DNA from: Verrucomicrobiales bacterium
GTDB taxonomy: Bacteria > Verrucomicrobiota > Verrucomicrobiia > Methylacidiphilales > JAAUTS01
Reading direction: 5' to 3'
DNA: 64,000 bases
NCBI GenBank assembly: GCA_031256975.1
Contig: JAIRPN010000016.1
Coordinates: 62,001-126,000, forward strand
Part shown: piece after piece, positions 39,612 through 49,001 of the stretch
Position numbering within the stretch: the stretch's first letter is position 1
Layout: each line of letters begins with the position of its first letter
Position numbers and translations under genes: made by a program
The notes under the pieces: generated by a model
Databases searched by the model: none
What the model saw: only the letters and a program-made list of their open reading frames with translations
What the model was told of the DNA's origin: nothing

Positions 39612-39851
39612 ATGAAGATCGACACACATCCTGAGTACAAAGAGACGACGATTAGCTGCGCGTGCGGCGCGGTGTACACGACCCGTTCCACCCGCGAGGA
39701 CATCCGCATCGGCATCTGCGCCGCCTGCCACCCGTTCTACACGGGCCAACAGAAATTCGTGGATACCGCCGGTCGCGTCGACAAGTTCAAGAAGCGTTTC
39801 GGCACCGTCAAGGCTTCCGAAGCCGTTGCCGCTGGCAAAAAGAAGAAATAG
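39612..39851 (+). CDS. rpmE: 50S ribosomal protein L31 (zinc type)
   Basis: A 79-residue ribosomal protein. Zinc ligands C16, C18, C36 and C39 in ISCACGAVYTTRS and IGICAACHPFYTGQ mark the zinc-binding C+ form. KFVDTAGRVDKFKKRFG is the family C-terminal signature. A strong terminator follows. Confidence 0.97.
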   Translation: MKIDTHPEYKETTISCACGAVYTTRSTREDIRIGICAACHPFYTGQQKFVDTAGRVDKFKKRFGTVKASEAVAAGKKKK

Positions 39852-39870
39852 CTTTTTCAACGCTAACTTT

Positions 39871-39908
39871 GAAAATGGCCGGGATGTTTCCGCATCACGG
39901 CCATTTTT
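39871..39908 (+). terminator. Intrinsic terminator after rpmE
   Basis: AAAATGGCCG (39872-39881) pairs with CGGCCATTTT (39898-39907) followed by T residues. A CGCTAAC copy precedes it at 39860 and another follows at 39914. Confidence 0.85.
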
Positions 39909-39940
39909 ATTGCCGCTAACGACAAGACGGATTCCGGGCC

Positions 39941-41020
39941 ATGAACATCCAACCGCACATTGAACGACTGCAAAAGCGATTCGCCGAACTTGAGGCGCTA
40001 ATCGCCAGCCCCGACTTGTTTAACGACAACGTCAAGGCGCAAGCCGTGTTGAAGGAACATGCCCAAATCAAGAACACGCTCGCTATTAGCGTCCAAATCA
40101 TCCAACTCGAAAAATCCATCGCGGAAAACAAGGAACTGATCGCCGTCAATGACGATCCCGAACTGACCGCCCTGGCACAGGAAGAACTCCCAACGCTGGA
40201 AGAACAGCTTCCCAAACTTCGGCAAACCCTGCTCACCAATATCCTGCCGCCCGATCCGAACGACTCCCGCAACACCATCGTGGAAATCCGCGCCGGAACT
40301 GGCGGCGATGAAGCCGGCATCTTTAGCGCCGACTTGTTCCGCATGTACAGCCGTTACGCCGAAACCGCCGGCTGGAAAATCGAAGTGATGGACAGCAGTC
40401 CCTCGACCATGGGTGGTTACAAGGAAATCATCTTCACCATTAGCGGTGACGATGTGTTCAAGAAAATGCGTTTTGAAAGCGGCGTGCATCGCGTCCAGCG
40501 CGTTCCTGCCACTGAAAGCCAGGGGCGTATCCACACCTCCACTTCCACCGTCGCCGTGCTGCCCGAGGCGAAGGAAGTCGACCTCGTCATCAGACCGGAT
40601 GAAATCCGCGTCGAAGTCTGCCGCGCAGGCGGTCCCGGCGGTCAGGGCGTCAACACCACCGATTCCGCCGTGCAAATCCTGCACATCCCCAGCGGCATGA
40701 TCGTGCGCTGCCAGGACGGACGCTCGCAATTGAAAAACCGTGACAAGGCGATGAATATTTTGCGCTCCCGTTTGCTGGAGAAAAAACAGGACGAGGAAAA
40801 CGCCAAATACGCCGCTAACCGCAAACAACAAATTGGCAGCGGCGACCGCACGGAAAAAATCCGCACTTACAATTATCCGCAAAACCGCATCACTGATCAC
40901 CGCATCAATTACACGATGTACAATCTCGAAGCCTTCATGGAAGGTAATATCGAGGAATTGATCGGTGCCCTGCAGGTCGCCGATGTCGAACTGCGCCTCG
41001 CCGAGCTCGACAAATCCTGA
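39941..41020 (+). CDS. prfA: Peptide chain release factor 1
   Basis: A 359-residue class-1 release factor reading UAA and UAG. The codon-recognition tripeptide is PAT in RVPATESQGRIHTS, and the hydrolysis motif is GGPGGQGVNTTDSAV. The usual partner prmC (hemK) is not adjacent; a SulP transporter follows. Confidence 0.97.
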   Translation: MNIQPHIERLQKRFAELEALIASPDLFNDNVKAQAVLKEHAQIKNTLAISVQIIQLEKSIAENKELIAVNDDPELTALAQEELPTLEEQLPKLRQTLLTNILPPDPNDSRNTIVEIRAGTGGDEAGIFSADLFRMYSRYAETAGWKIEVMDSSPSTMGGYKEIIFTISGDDVFKKMRFESGVHRVQRVPATESQGRIHTSTSTVAVLPEAKEVDLVIRPDEIRVEVCRAGGPGGQGVNTTDSAVQILHIPSGMIVRCQDGRSQLKNRDKAMNILRSRLLEKKQDEENAKYAANRKQQIGSGDRTEKIRTYNYPQNRITDHRINYTMYNLEAFMEGNIEELIGALQVADVELRLAELDKS

Positions 41021-41047
41021 TTTTCAGCCACAAATAAGTGCTGAATC

Positions 41048-42721
41048 ATGTCCTTTTCCTTTTTTAAAGGCATCAAACCGCTAACGCTGAAAGGCGCCTT
41101 GCGGGACACCTTCGCGGGTCTGTCACTCGCGTCCATGAACATTCCCCAATTGCTCGGTTATGCCCGCATCGCCGGAATGCCGCCGGTGGCCGGGCTGTAC
41201 GCGGGATTCCTGCCGCTTATCGCCTTCGCAGTGTTTGGCTCCTCGCGTCATTTGGTGGTGGCCGCCGATTCCGCCACCGCCACGATTTTTTCCAGCCACT
41301 TGTCCGGCATCGCCCCCGCTTCCAGTCCCGAATATATCGCCCTCGCCGGCATGACCGCTTTGTTCACGGCGTTGTTCCTGCTATTGGCGCGCATTTTCCG
41401 TTTTGGCTTTCTGGCCGATTTTTTATCCAGCACCGTGTTGGTCGGTTTTCTGGCCGGTGTCGGCGTACAAATCGGAACCGCCATGCTGGGCGACATGTTC
41501 GGCATTAACGCCGGTTCCGGCCACAGCGTTACACAGGCTGTTTCCATCATCAAACAACTGTCATCGATTCAACCGGAGACACTGCTGATTTCCATCTTTG
41601 TGGTGGTCATCATCCTGATTTTCAAGCAATGGAAACCACGCTGGCCGGTTGCGTTGCTGCTGGTGGCCGGCGCCATTGTCGTTAGCGCCCGTACTGACTT
41701 CGCGGGCCACGGCATCTCGGTGATCGGTCCGGTAATGGGCGGCTTGCCGGAATTGCGCTGGCCGGCGGTTTCCTGGAGGCAGGCTTTGGACTTGCTGCCC
41801 ATTGCCGCCTCCTGCTTTGTCATCATCATCGCCCAAAGCGCGGCCACCAGTCGCGCCTTCGCCGAGCGCTATGGCGAACGTTCCGATGAGAATGCCAATT
41901 TGCTGGGCTTATCGGCGGCCAACCTAACGGCGGGACTAAGCGGTGCTTTTGTGGTCAACGGCAGCCCGACACAAACCGCCATGGCCGATAATGCCGGTTC
42001 GCGCAGTCAATTCGCCCAGCTCATATTTTCCGGTGCAGTGGTTGTGGTGCTGCTGTTTTTGTGCCGCTGGCTGCAGTACCTGCCGCACTGCGTGTTGGCT
42101 GGCATCGTTTTCACCATTGCAATCCGGCTGGTCAATGTACGCACCATGCTGGCCATTCGCCGTGAGAGCCCGGGCGAATTCCGACTGGCGCTCATCACCG
42201 CGCTGGCGGTCGTGTTCATCGGCGTGGGAAATGGCATTCTGCTGGCCATTGCCTTGTCCCTGCTGCGCCATGTACGCCACAGTTACCGTCCCAACAGCAC
42301 CGTGCTGGTGGAAGACAATGAGGGGCATCGCTGGTCGATGCCGGCGGATTCCGGCACCCAGACCGCCCCCGGACTGATCGTGTTCCGTTTTAATGCGGAC
42401 TTGTTTTACGCCAACGACCATTATTTCTGCGATGAGGTGCGCCGCCTGATCAAGCACGCGCCAACGCCAGTGAATTGTTTCATCGTGGATGCCGGTGCCA
42501 TGACCGACCTTGATTATTCGGCGGGACGCACCGTGAATGAATTGTGCAAGGAATTGGCTCAAAAACAAATCCGGATCATTTTCGCCCGCGTGAGCAATTT
42601 CCTGCGCGCTGACATGGACCGCCATGGCATTACACCGGTCATCGGCTTGCAGAATATTTACCCCACCCTGCACCAAGCACTGGAAAAATTCCCGCCCAAT
42701 CCAACATCCAGTCAGGCCTGA
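41048..42721 (+). CDS. SulP-family anion transporter with STAS domain
   Basis: A 557-residue inner-membrane transporter. The N-terminal half has the SulP signature around ASMNIPQLLGYARIAGMPPV and AGLYAGFLP; about 11-14 helices follow to residue 410. The C-terminal STAS domain (LIVFRFNADLFYANDHYFCD, VDAGAMTDLDYSAGRTVNEL) regulates transport. Substrates in the family are sulfate, bicarbonate or dicarboxylates; the choice cannot be made here, although a dedicated sulfate ABC operon lies at 59-64 kb. It overlaps tag on the other strand by 10 bases. Confidence 0.9.
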   Translation: MSFSFFKGIKPLTLKGALRDTFAGLSLASMNIPQLLGYARIAGMPPVAGLYAGFLPLIAFAVFGSSRHLVVAADSATATIFSSHLSGIAPASSPEYIALAGMTALFTALFLLLARIFRFGFLADFLSSTVLVGFLAGVGVQIGTAMLGDMFGINAGSGHSVTQAVSIIKQLSSIQPETLLISIFVVVIILIFKQWKPRWPVALLLVAGAIVVSARTDFAGHGISVIGPVMGGLPELRWPAVSWRQALDLLPIAASCFVIIIAQSAATSRAFAERYGERSDENANLLGLSAANLTAGLSGAFVVNGSPTQTAMADNAGSRSQFAQLIFSGAVVVVLLFLCRWLQYLPHCVLAGIVFTIAIRLVNVRTMLAIRRESPGEFRLALITALAVVFIGVGNGILLAIALSLLRHVRHSYRPNSTVLVEDNEGHRWSMPADSGTQTAPGLIVFRFNADLFYANDHYFCDEVRRLIKHAPTPVNCFIVDAGAMTDLDYSAGRTVNELCKELAQKQIRIIFARVSNFLRADMDRHGITPVIGLQNIYPTLHQALEKFPPNPTSSQA

Positions 42722-43296
42722 CCCAGACGCCGGACCTGTTTATAACGGAAGCAATCCGTGAAGTGATCGTTCACCATGCCCGTCGCCTGCATATAGGCGT
42801 AACAAATCGTGCTGCCGACAAACTTGAATCCGCGCTTGGACAAATCCTTGCTCATCGCGTCGGACTCGGCGGTTTTGGCGGGAACCTGACCCGGTTTATT
42901 CCAGTGATTCTGCCTCGGCTTGCCGCCAATAAATTGCCAGATATACCGGTCGAAGGAACCGAATTCCTCGCTAACCGTGAGATAAACCTTGGCGTTCCGG
43001 ATCGCAGCGGCGATTTTCAACCGGTTGCGGATAATGCCGGGATCCGCTAACAGCCGTGTCACCTTGCGCGCGTCATAACGGGCGATTTTTTCCGCGTCAA
43101 ATTCGTCGAAGACCTCGCGGTAACGTTCACGTTTCTTCAGCACCGTATACCAGCTTAACCCGGCCTGCGCGCCTTCCAAAATCAACATCTCGAACAAATG
43201 ACGGTTGTCATGACAGGGCACCCCCCATTCCTCGTCGTGATACTTTTTGTACAATTCATCATGCGGCCACGGACAGCGTTGCGGTTCCCGGTTCAT
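42712..43296 (-). CDS. tag: DNA-3-methyladenine glycosylase I
   Basis: A 194-residue repair enzyme that excises 3-methyladenine. RCPWPHDELYKKYHDEEWGVP, MLILEGAQAGLSWYTVLKKR and the C-terminal HFTDCFRY provide the zinc ligands and active-site segment of the TagI family. I used the ATG at 43296; the longer in-frame version would extend into the start of the divergent PH-like gene. Confidence 0.95.
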   Translation of the reverse strand: MNREPQRCPWPHDELYKKYHDEEWGVPCHDNRHLFEMLILEGAQAGLSWYTVLKKRERYREVFDEFDAEKIARYDARKVTRLLADPGIIRNRLKIAAAIRNAKVYLTVSEEFGSFDRYIWQFIGGKPRQNHWNKPGQVPAKTAESDAMSKDLSKRGFKFVGSTICYAYMQATGMVNDHFTDCFRYKQVRRLGQA

Positions 43297-43375
43297 AGGC
43301 GCTAACGCTGGCAGAAAATCCGCCTTTGCACAAACATTCTTGCCATTGGCGCCGCGACCTGTTAGCAAACAGCGC

Positions 43376-43939
43376 ATGCCAGTCGAAGCCGGTGGTTTGC
43401 AATACTTGATTCAGGATGAATTGAACGCAAGCGAGCGTTTGTTGTGGAGTGCGCAACCTCGTCCTTCCCGCCTGGCGAGGAAAAGCCTGCCGCTCGTATT
43501 GTTCGGCATCCCGTGGACAGCCTTCGCCCTGTTCTGGACCGCCGGCGCGTCCGGCTTCAAAATGCCGGACTTTCATCATGTGGAAAATCTTTTCCCGTTG
43601 TTCGGATTGCCGTTCATTCTGATCGGCTTGGGCCTGCTGACCTCGCCGTTCTGGATTATGCGCAAGGCCAAATCAACCGTTTACGGGCTCACCACCGAGC
43701 GCATCATCATCATTTCGCCCAAGTTATTCGGCGGGATCAATATCCGCTCGTTGCCACCCGACCAACTTACCGACATCAACCGGGTGCAATTGGCCGACGG
43801 CAGCGGGGATGTCATCCTGCACCGGGATATCACCCCTAACAGCAAAGGCGGCAACAATGTCAGTGAAGTGGGCTTCTTTGGTATACAGAATGCCAAGGAA
43901 GTAGAGCAATTGGTCCTGGCCTTGGCCGCAAAAAAATAA
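43376..43939 (+). CDS. Two-helix membrane protein with PH-like (DUF304) domain
   Basis: A 187-residue protein starting MPVEAGGLQYLIQDELNASE. Two hydrophobic helices (about residues 37-58 and 71-93) are followed by a bacterial-PH-like beta domain, with VYGLTTERIIIISPKL and the polar beta strands LPPDQLTDINRVQLADGSGD. Function unknown. It is divergent from tag with a 79-base gap holding a CGCTAACGCTG sequence. Confidence 0.75.
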   Translation: MPVEAGGLQYLIQDELNASERLLWSAQPRPSRLARKSLPLVLFGIPWTAFALFWTAGASGFKMPDFHHVENLFPLFGLPFILIGLGLLTSPFWIMRKAKSTVYGLTTERIIIISPKLFGGINIRSLPPDQLTDINRVQLADGSGDVILHRDITPNSKGGNNVSEVGFFGIQNAKEVEQLVLALAAKK

Positions 43940-44014
43940 TTTCATCCCCAAGCTCTGCTTTGTCTTGCAAGCATCAGCATTGCAGCTTAGGCTACAAGTC
44001 GTAAGGGATAGTTT

Positions 44015-45175
44015 ATGGCCATATCGTTGAAAAAAAGCACCATCCGCCTATCCTCTGATTCCAAGGACCGGGCAATCGCATTAATGAAATCCCTCATCCG
44101 GGTGAATTACTTCAAGAATGTCATTCCCTCGGAAATTGAGCTGAGTCGGCAATTACGAATTCCCCGCTCCGCCATCGGTTTTGCCATGCAGATTTTGCAG
44201 GCGGAGAAACTAGTAACCCGCTCTGCGGACGGGCAAAGCTGGACCTACAATGTGTGGGAACACCAAGCTCCCGCGGGCAAGGTCGGCTTCGTGGTCAACG
44301 TCAATATTCTCGGCGGCTGGTACAGTGTATTCCAGGACTGGCTGGTCGGTTTCGAGCAGTTGATGTTTAGCGAAAGCTACCAGACCGAATTGATTTACGA
44401 CTTCATCTCGGTGGAAAACAAAATCGAGAAAATCGACAAAGCCTGGCAGGGCGGCGTGATGGGATTTGTGTTTGCCAGCCGCACGGAACAGTCCTTGCGC
44501 AGCCATTTGATCCATTCGGAAATGCCCTCGGTGATCGTCGGCAGCGCCACGATCGAGCAGGAAGAACTCGGTTGCATCACCATGAACAACCGGATGGGCC
44601 TTAGCAAAATCATCCGCTTCCTGACCGGGCAAAACCACACCGACATCGGTTACTACACCGTCGGCCTGGAATATCATGACGGTTTCCGCGAACGCTATTA
44701 CGCCTACCAGTACGAGATGAACCAGCGCGGCCTCACCCCTCATTTGGAAATGGCGCAAAGCGAAGCGCACAGCGAAATCTCCGCCAAGCGCGCGGCGGAA
44801 ATGTATTACAGCATGCCCAAGAAACCCTCGGTCATCGTCTGCGGCAGCGATCGCGAGGCCTATGAATTGGCCACCGAGCTGAAGCATCTCGGCATCGAGG
44901 TTCCCCATCAGGTGGGAGTAACCGGTTTTGACAACAACCATTACGGACAAATTCTGGAACCCGCCATGACCACCATCGACATCTCGGCGGTGGAAATGGG
45001 CCGCGTTGCCGCCAACTACCTGCTCAATGAAATGCAGGTCCGGCAAATGCCCATTAAGATTGAATTGCCAACCGAGCTCATCACCCGCAATTCAGTGCAT
45101 CCGGTGATTACCGGGCGGAAACAGCAGAAGACCCAGGTGCTGGGTGTCGAAAGCAGCCAGATTATCAGTTACTAA
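44015..45175 (+). CDS. GntR-LacI hybrid transcriptional regulator (AraR-like)
   Basis: A 386-residue regulator. The N-terminal GntR-type winged helix (VIPSEIELSRQLRIPRSAIG, FAMQILQAEKLVTRSADG) is joined to a periplasmic-binding-protein-like sensor (KVGFVVNVNILGGWYSVFQD, SVIVCGSDREAYELATELKH, GVTGFDNNHYGQILEPAMTT). This architecture controls sugar use in AraR and is abundant in Verrucomicrobia and Lentisphaerae. A Shine-Dalgarno AAGGGA precedes the ATG. No sugar gene is adjacent, so its target is probably remote. Confidence 0.88.
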   Translation: MAISLKKSTIRLSSDSKDRAIALMKSLIRVNYFKNVIPSEIELSRQLRIPRSAIGFAMQILQAEKLVTRSADGQSWTYNVWEHQAPAGKVGFVVNVNILGGWYSVFQDWLVGFEQLMFSESYQTELIYDFISVENKIEKIDKAWQGGVMGFVFASRTEQSLRSHLIHSEMPSVIVGSATIEQEELGCITMNNRMGLSKIIRFLTGQNHTDIGYYTVGLEYHDGFRERYYAYQYEMNQRGLTPHLEMAQSEAHSEISAKRAAEMYYSMPKKPSVIVCGSDREAYELATELKHLGIEVPHQVGVTGFDNNHYGQILEPAMTTIDISAVEMGRVAANYLLNEMQVRQMPIKIELPTELITRNSVHPVITGRKQQKTQVLGVESSQIISY

Positions 45176-45200
45176 AAAATCACGCTAACGGCGAAACCAG

Positions 45201-46142
45201 TTATTCAAGTTTAGCGCCAACCTTGAGATGGCAACCGCGCGCGAACTCCGCCGCATGCATGCGCTTGCGGCTCTCCAATTGCACTTCCCGCAATAACAAA
45301 CCGCCCTTGGCGGCTGCCACCAATACCCCGTGATCATCAATACGCAACACGGTTCCCGGCTCACCCCTGGCCCGGTTGGAGATAATGGTGTCGTAAATTT
45401 TCAGCATCTTTTTGCCCTCGTCGGTCGCTAACCACGCATAAGCCGACGGCCACGGCGACATCGCACGAATATGCCGGTCGATGGCCTGTTGTTCCTGATC
45501 CCAATTGATATGCCCGTCCTCTTTCTTCAATTTCCCCGCGTAGCTGGCCTGTTCCTTGTCCTGCGGCAGACGCGGAGCTTTTCCCTTGGCGATCAGTTTC
45601 AACGCATCCATCAACGCGCCCGGCGCTAACAATGAAAGTTTGTCGTGCACCACTCCGGCCGTGTCGTCATTGGCGATGCGCAATTCCTGCTGCAACAGGA
45701 TGTCACCGGTATCAAGACCGGCGTTCATCCACATCACGGTAATGCCGGTCTTGGAGTCGCCATTGCGAATCGCCGCCTGAATGCAGGAGGAACCGCGGTA
45801 CTGTGGCAGCAGCGACGCATGGATGTTCAGGCATCCCAGCGGCGGCAGGTCCAGCAATTTCTGCCGCAAAATCTGGCCGTAGGCGCAAACCACGGCGAGG
45901 TCGGGCTTGAGATACTGGATTTGCTCCAATGCGGCGGGGGAATTGATATTTTCCGGCTGGTAAACGCTTTGGTGCTTGGCCAATGCCGCCTGCTTGATCG
46001 GCGACGGAGTCAGTTTAAGCTGGCGTCCCGCCGGACGGTCCGGCTGGGTGATCACGCCGACCACTTTGTAAACATCACTTTCCAGCAACGCGTTTAGCGC
46101 CGGCACGCCGATTTCTCCCGAGCCTATATAGACAATTCTCAT
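45201..46142 (-). CDS. fmt: Methionyl-tRNA formyltransferase
   Basis: A 313-residue enzyme that formylates initiator Met-tRNA. Active-site region: NIHASLLPQYRGSSCIQAAI, NGDSKTGITVMWMNAGLDTG DIL. The N-terminal MRIVYIGSGEIGVPAL and C-terminal OB-like domain are complete. The ATG at 46142 gives this start; a TTG two codons upstream is unlikely. Usually linked to def, which is not adjacent. It follows the kinase gene by 33 bases. Confidence 0.95.
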   Translation of the reverse strand: MRIVYIGSGEIGVPALNALLESDVYKVVGVITQPDRPAGRQLKLTPSPIKQAALAKHQSVYQPENINSPAALEQIQYLKPDLAVVCAYGQILRQKLLDLPPLGCLNIHASLLPQYRGSSCIQAAIRNGDSKTGITVMWMNAGLDTGDILLQQELRIANDDTAGVVHDKLSLLAPGALMDALKLIAKGKAPRLPQDKEQASYAGKLKKEDGHINWDQEQQAIDRHIRAMSPWPSAYAWLATDEGKKMLKIYDTIISNRARGEPGTVLRIDDHGVLVAAAKGGLLLREVQLESRKRMHAAEFARGCHLKVGAKLE

Positions 46143-46175
46143 GTACAAAGTTGGCTATGGCACGCTAACGGTCAA

Positions 46176-46757
46176 TTAATCCGCCTTGATGTTGTTCAAA
46201 ATGGTGCGCAACACCTGGTAAGGTTGCGCGGTGGCGTCAATTTCCACGATGTTCGGCTTGCCGAAATATTCCAGCAACGGCTTGGTCTCCGCCTCGTACT
46301 GCGCAAAACGCTCGCGGATCACCTCGTCCTTGGCGTCGTCGAGGCGGTTGTCCTTCAACGCACGCTTGCGCATGCGCCGCATCAAGGTCTCGCGGTTCGG
46401 GCAGGACAGGTGAAACACTTTTTCTACCACCACAAATTCATCCATGATCTCAGCCTGCCTGACGTTGCGCGGGATGCCGTCGAGCACCAGGTAGTCCATT
46501 TCCGGCTTGTACCGGCCGAGGGCAATCATGTTGTCGATGTAGTTTTCCCACAGTTCGATAGTGATATTGTCGGGAACCAACTGCCCCTTGCTGGAGTATT
46601 CCATGAAGGCCTTGCCAACGTCGGTGCGCAAGTCAAGGGAACGGAACACATCGCCACAGGCCAAATGGAAAAAACGCGGAATGGTTCCCAGTATCTTACC
46701 TTGTGTCCCCTTGCCGGAACCGGGGGCGCCCAACAACAAAAAAGTTTTTCTACGCAC
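46176..46757 (-). CDS. Adenylate-kinase-like nucleoside monophosphate kinase
   Basis: A 193-residue P-loop kinase. Walker A GAPGSGKGTQG, the NMP-binding segment HLACGDVFRSLDLRTDVGKA, the GQLVPDNI motif and LVLDGIPRNVRQAE match adenylate kinases. The lid is the short form (RRMRKRALKDNRLDDAKDEV) without a zinc lid. It may be the cell's adk or a paralogue; nothing in the window decides this. Confidence 0.85.
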   Translation of the reverse strand: MRRKTFLLLGAPGSGKGTQGKILGTIPRFFHLACGDVFRSLDLRTDVGKAFMEYSSKGQLVPDNITIELWENYIDNMIALGRYKPEMDYLVLDGIPRNVRQAEIMDEFVVVEKVFHLSCPNRETLMRRMRKRALKDNRLDDAKDEVIRERFAQYEAETKPLLEYFGKPNIVEIDATAQPYQVLRTILNNIKAD

Positions 46758-46901
46758 GGCGCTAAACTACACAAGAAGAATTCAAAACGCAATCATATCA
46801 CTATTAGCGGTGTTATCTGTCGGATTAGCGTTGCATTTCTCGGTCGTCCGGTTATATTTTCCCTCCATGAGAGCACTTTCCAACAGGAAGAATTTTCCCT
46901 G

Positions 46902-46979
46902 CGACCCCTTCGGGTCGGCGCTCTCCATTTCGATTAGCATTATTATTAACGCCTAATGGCGCGACTTCGCCATTAGCGT
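46902..46979. repeat. Hairpins and motif cluster upstream of cimA
   Basis: CGACCC (46902-46907) pairs with GGGTCG (46912-46917). Then TAATGGCG (46954-46961) pairs with CGCCATTA (46968-46975), extended by three outer pairs past a bulged C; the second arm is a full TTCGCCATTAGCGTC motif. TTAGCG copies also occur at 46804 and 46825. The 275-base gap between the kinase and cimA contains no gene. Confidence 0.6.
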
Positions 46980-47032
46980 CGTCAACATGTCCCCTGTTCA
47001 ACCCAATTTGAACCCAAAACTGTACTAAACTT

Positions 47033-48607
47033 ATGAAATCCAATGTAACCATCTACGACACCACCCTGCGCGACGGCAGCCAGGGCGAAGGCATCAACTT
47101 CTCGCTGGCCGACAAGTTGAAGATTGCCGAACGGCTCAGCCATTTCGGAGTGCATTACATTGAGGGCGGCTGGCCCGGTTCCAACGAAAAGGACATCGCC
47201 TTTTTCAACGAAGCCAAAAAACGCAACTGGGGTTCGGCCAAGATCGCCGCATTCGGCAGCACCCGCAAGGCCGGTGTCGCGGTGGAAAAGGACCCGCAGG
47301 TCAACCTGTTGCTCGAGGCCGAGACCCCGGTGGTCACCTTCTTTGGCAAATCCTGGCTGTTGCATGTGGAAAAGGTCCTGCGCACCATCCCGGAAGAGAA
47401 CTTGCGCATGATCGCCGACACCGTCGCTTATCTCAAGAAACATGGCCGCGAGGTGATCTACGACGCCGAGCATTTTTTCGACGGCTACAAAGCCAGCCCA
47501 GAATATGCGCTAAAAACCCTCCAGGCGGCGCAGGACGCGGGCGCCGATTATCTGGTGCTTTGCGACACCAACGGCGGCACCCTGCCCTCGGAGGTGGCGG
47601 AAATCACTGTTAGCGTCAGCAAACAGGTAAAGGCCAAACTCGGCATTCACTCGCACAACGATTGCGGCCTCGGCGTCGCCAACGCCCTCGCCGCCATCGA
47701 GCACGGTGCCCTGCAAGTGCAAGGGACCATCAACGGCTTCGGTGAGCGCACCGGCAACTGCAACCTGACATCTGTCATCCCGATCCTGGAACTCAAGCTG
47801 AAGCAACTGGTGCTGCCCGAAGGCCACTTGCGCCAGCTCAGCGAAATTTCCTGCTTTGTCGATGAAATCGCCAACCTGCATCATGATACCCGCGCGCCGT
47901 TCGTCGGCCTGTCGTCCTTCGCCCACAAGGGCGGCATGCACGTCAACGCGGTGAACAAATCCGATGTGACCTACGAACACATCGACCCGGCCCTGGTCGG
48001 CAACCAGCAGCGCATCCTGGTCGGCGAGCTGTCCGGCCGCACCAACGTGATGATGAAGGCGCGGGAACTCGGCATCAAGCTGGAGGAAAAGGATCCGCGC
48101 ACCAAACAAATCCTCGACTTGGTCAAAAGCCTGGAAAACGAAGGCTATGAATTCGAGGCCGCCGACGCTTCGTTCGAATTACTGATCAGGAAAAACCTGC
48201 ATCCGCACGCGCCCTTCTTTGAGCTGGTCGAATACCATACCTCGTTCCGCCGCAACGCCAAGAATCCCGCCGCCAATTGTGAGGCAACCTTGTACCTGAA
48301 TGTGAACGGCAACCCCGCCAATGCGGTGGCCAAGGGAGACGGTCCGGTGAATGCCCTCGACCAAGCCCTGCGACAGGCGCTCATCACCCATTATCCGCAA
48401 ATCGCGCAAGTGGCTTTGATTGATTACAAAGTCCGCATCATCAACTCCTCGTCCGGCACCGCGGCCCGGACCCGGGTCCTGATCATATCATCGGACGGAA
48501 AAAACGAATGGGGCACCGTCGGTGTCAGCGACAATGTGATTGAAGCCAGCTGGCTGGCCTTGGTCGACAGCGTGGAATACCATTTGCTGAGGCAATCAGC
48601 AAAGTAG
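47033..48607 (+). CDS. cimA: (R)-citramalate synthase
   Basis: A 524-residue DRE-TIM metallolyase that condenses pyruvate and acetyl-CoA to citramalate, a threonine-independent route to 2-ketobutyrate and isoleucine. It starts with TIYDTTLRDGSQGEGINFSL; the metal site includes GIHSHNDCGLGVANALAA. The C-terminal LeuA-type regulatory domain (YKVRIINSSSGTAARTRVLI) suggests feedback control by isoleucine. The length and EGINFSL segment favour CimA over isopropylmalate synthase or homocitrate synthase. Confidence 0.92.
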   Translation: MKSNVTIYDTTLRDGSQGEGINFSLADKLKIAERLSHFGVHYIEGGWPGSNEKDIAFFNEAKKRNWGSAKIAAFGSTRKAGVAVEKDPQVNLLLEAETPVVTFFGKSWLLHVEKVLRTIPEENLRMIADTVAYLKKHGREVIYDAEHFFDGYKASPEYALKTLQAAQDAGADYLVLCDTNGGTLPSEVAEITVSVSKQVKAKLGIHSHNDCGLGVANALAAIEHGALQVQGTINGFGERTGNCNLTSVIPILELKLKQLVLPEGHLRQLSEISCFVDEIANLHHDTRAPFVGLSSFAHKGGMHVNAVNKSDVTYEHIDPALVGNQQRILVGELSGRTNVMMKARELGIKLEEKDPRTKQILDLVKSLENEGYEFEAADASFELLIRKNLHPHAPFFELVEYHTSFRRNAKNPAANCEATLYLNVNGNPANAVAKGDGPVNALDQALRQALITHYPQIAQVALIDYKVRIINSSSGTAARTRVLIISSDGKNEWGTVGVSDNVIEASWLALVDSVEYHLLRQSAK

Positions 48608-48656
48608 CCTCTCCACTATCACAACGGCCCTCCGCCAGTGAGACAACCGGGTTGTC

Positions 48657-48959
48657 TTACTTGGCGGCCGAAGCTTCGTCGTCTTTGGCAACGTCGGCGG
48701 CCTTCAAATTGCGCTTGGCAGCCGTCAACAGGCTCAGGCCCGTGACCAACAACGCCAGGCCAAACGGCAGCAAGCCAATGACGACGGTGAAAATCCAGCC
48801 GTACGCCAGGCGTGCCTCCTTGAGGCTCAGATGTTGCGTGGTAACCAGACTCACGATGATGTAACCGAGCGGGATAATGGTGAGCAAAATGCCCACTCCC
48901 AGAATCATGTTAGCAAAGTTGAGCCTCTTCTGTAACTTAGTAGTATCTACATCCCCCAT
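48657..48959 (-). CDS. Small two-helix membrane protein
   Basis: About 100 residues with two hydrophobic helices (MILGVGILLTIIPLGYIIVS; IFTVVIGLLPFGLALLVTGL) and charged, alanine-rich ends. The start MGDVDTTKLQKRL at 48959 is used. No family recognised. It stands between cimA and ispD, transcribed toward cimA. Confidence 0.65.
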   Translation of the reverse strand: MGDVDTTKLQKRLNFANMILGVGILLTIIPLGYIIVSLVTTQHLSLKEARLAYGWIFTVVIGLLPFGLALLVTGLSLLTAAKRNLKAADVAKDDEASAAK

Positions 48960-49001
48960 GAAGGGCAATTCAACCGTCTATTTTTGAATCGTCAATCACG
49001 A

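Noticed and set aside
48600-48660. A possible terminator between cimA and the small membrane gene
   Set aside because: No stem longer than a few bases with an adjacent U-run could be found.
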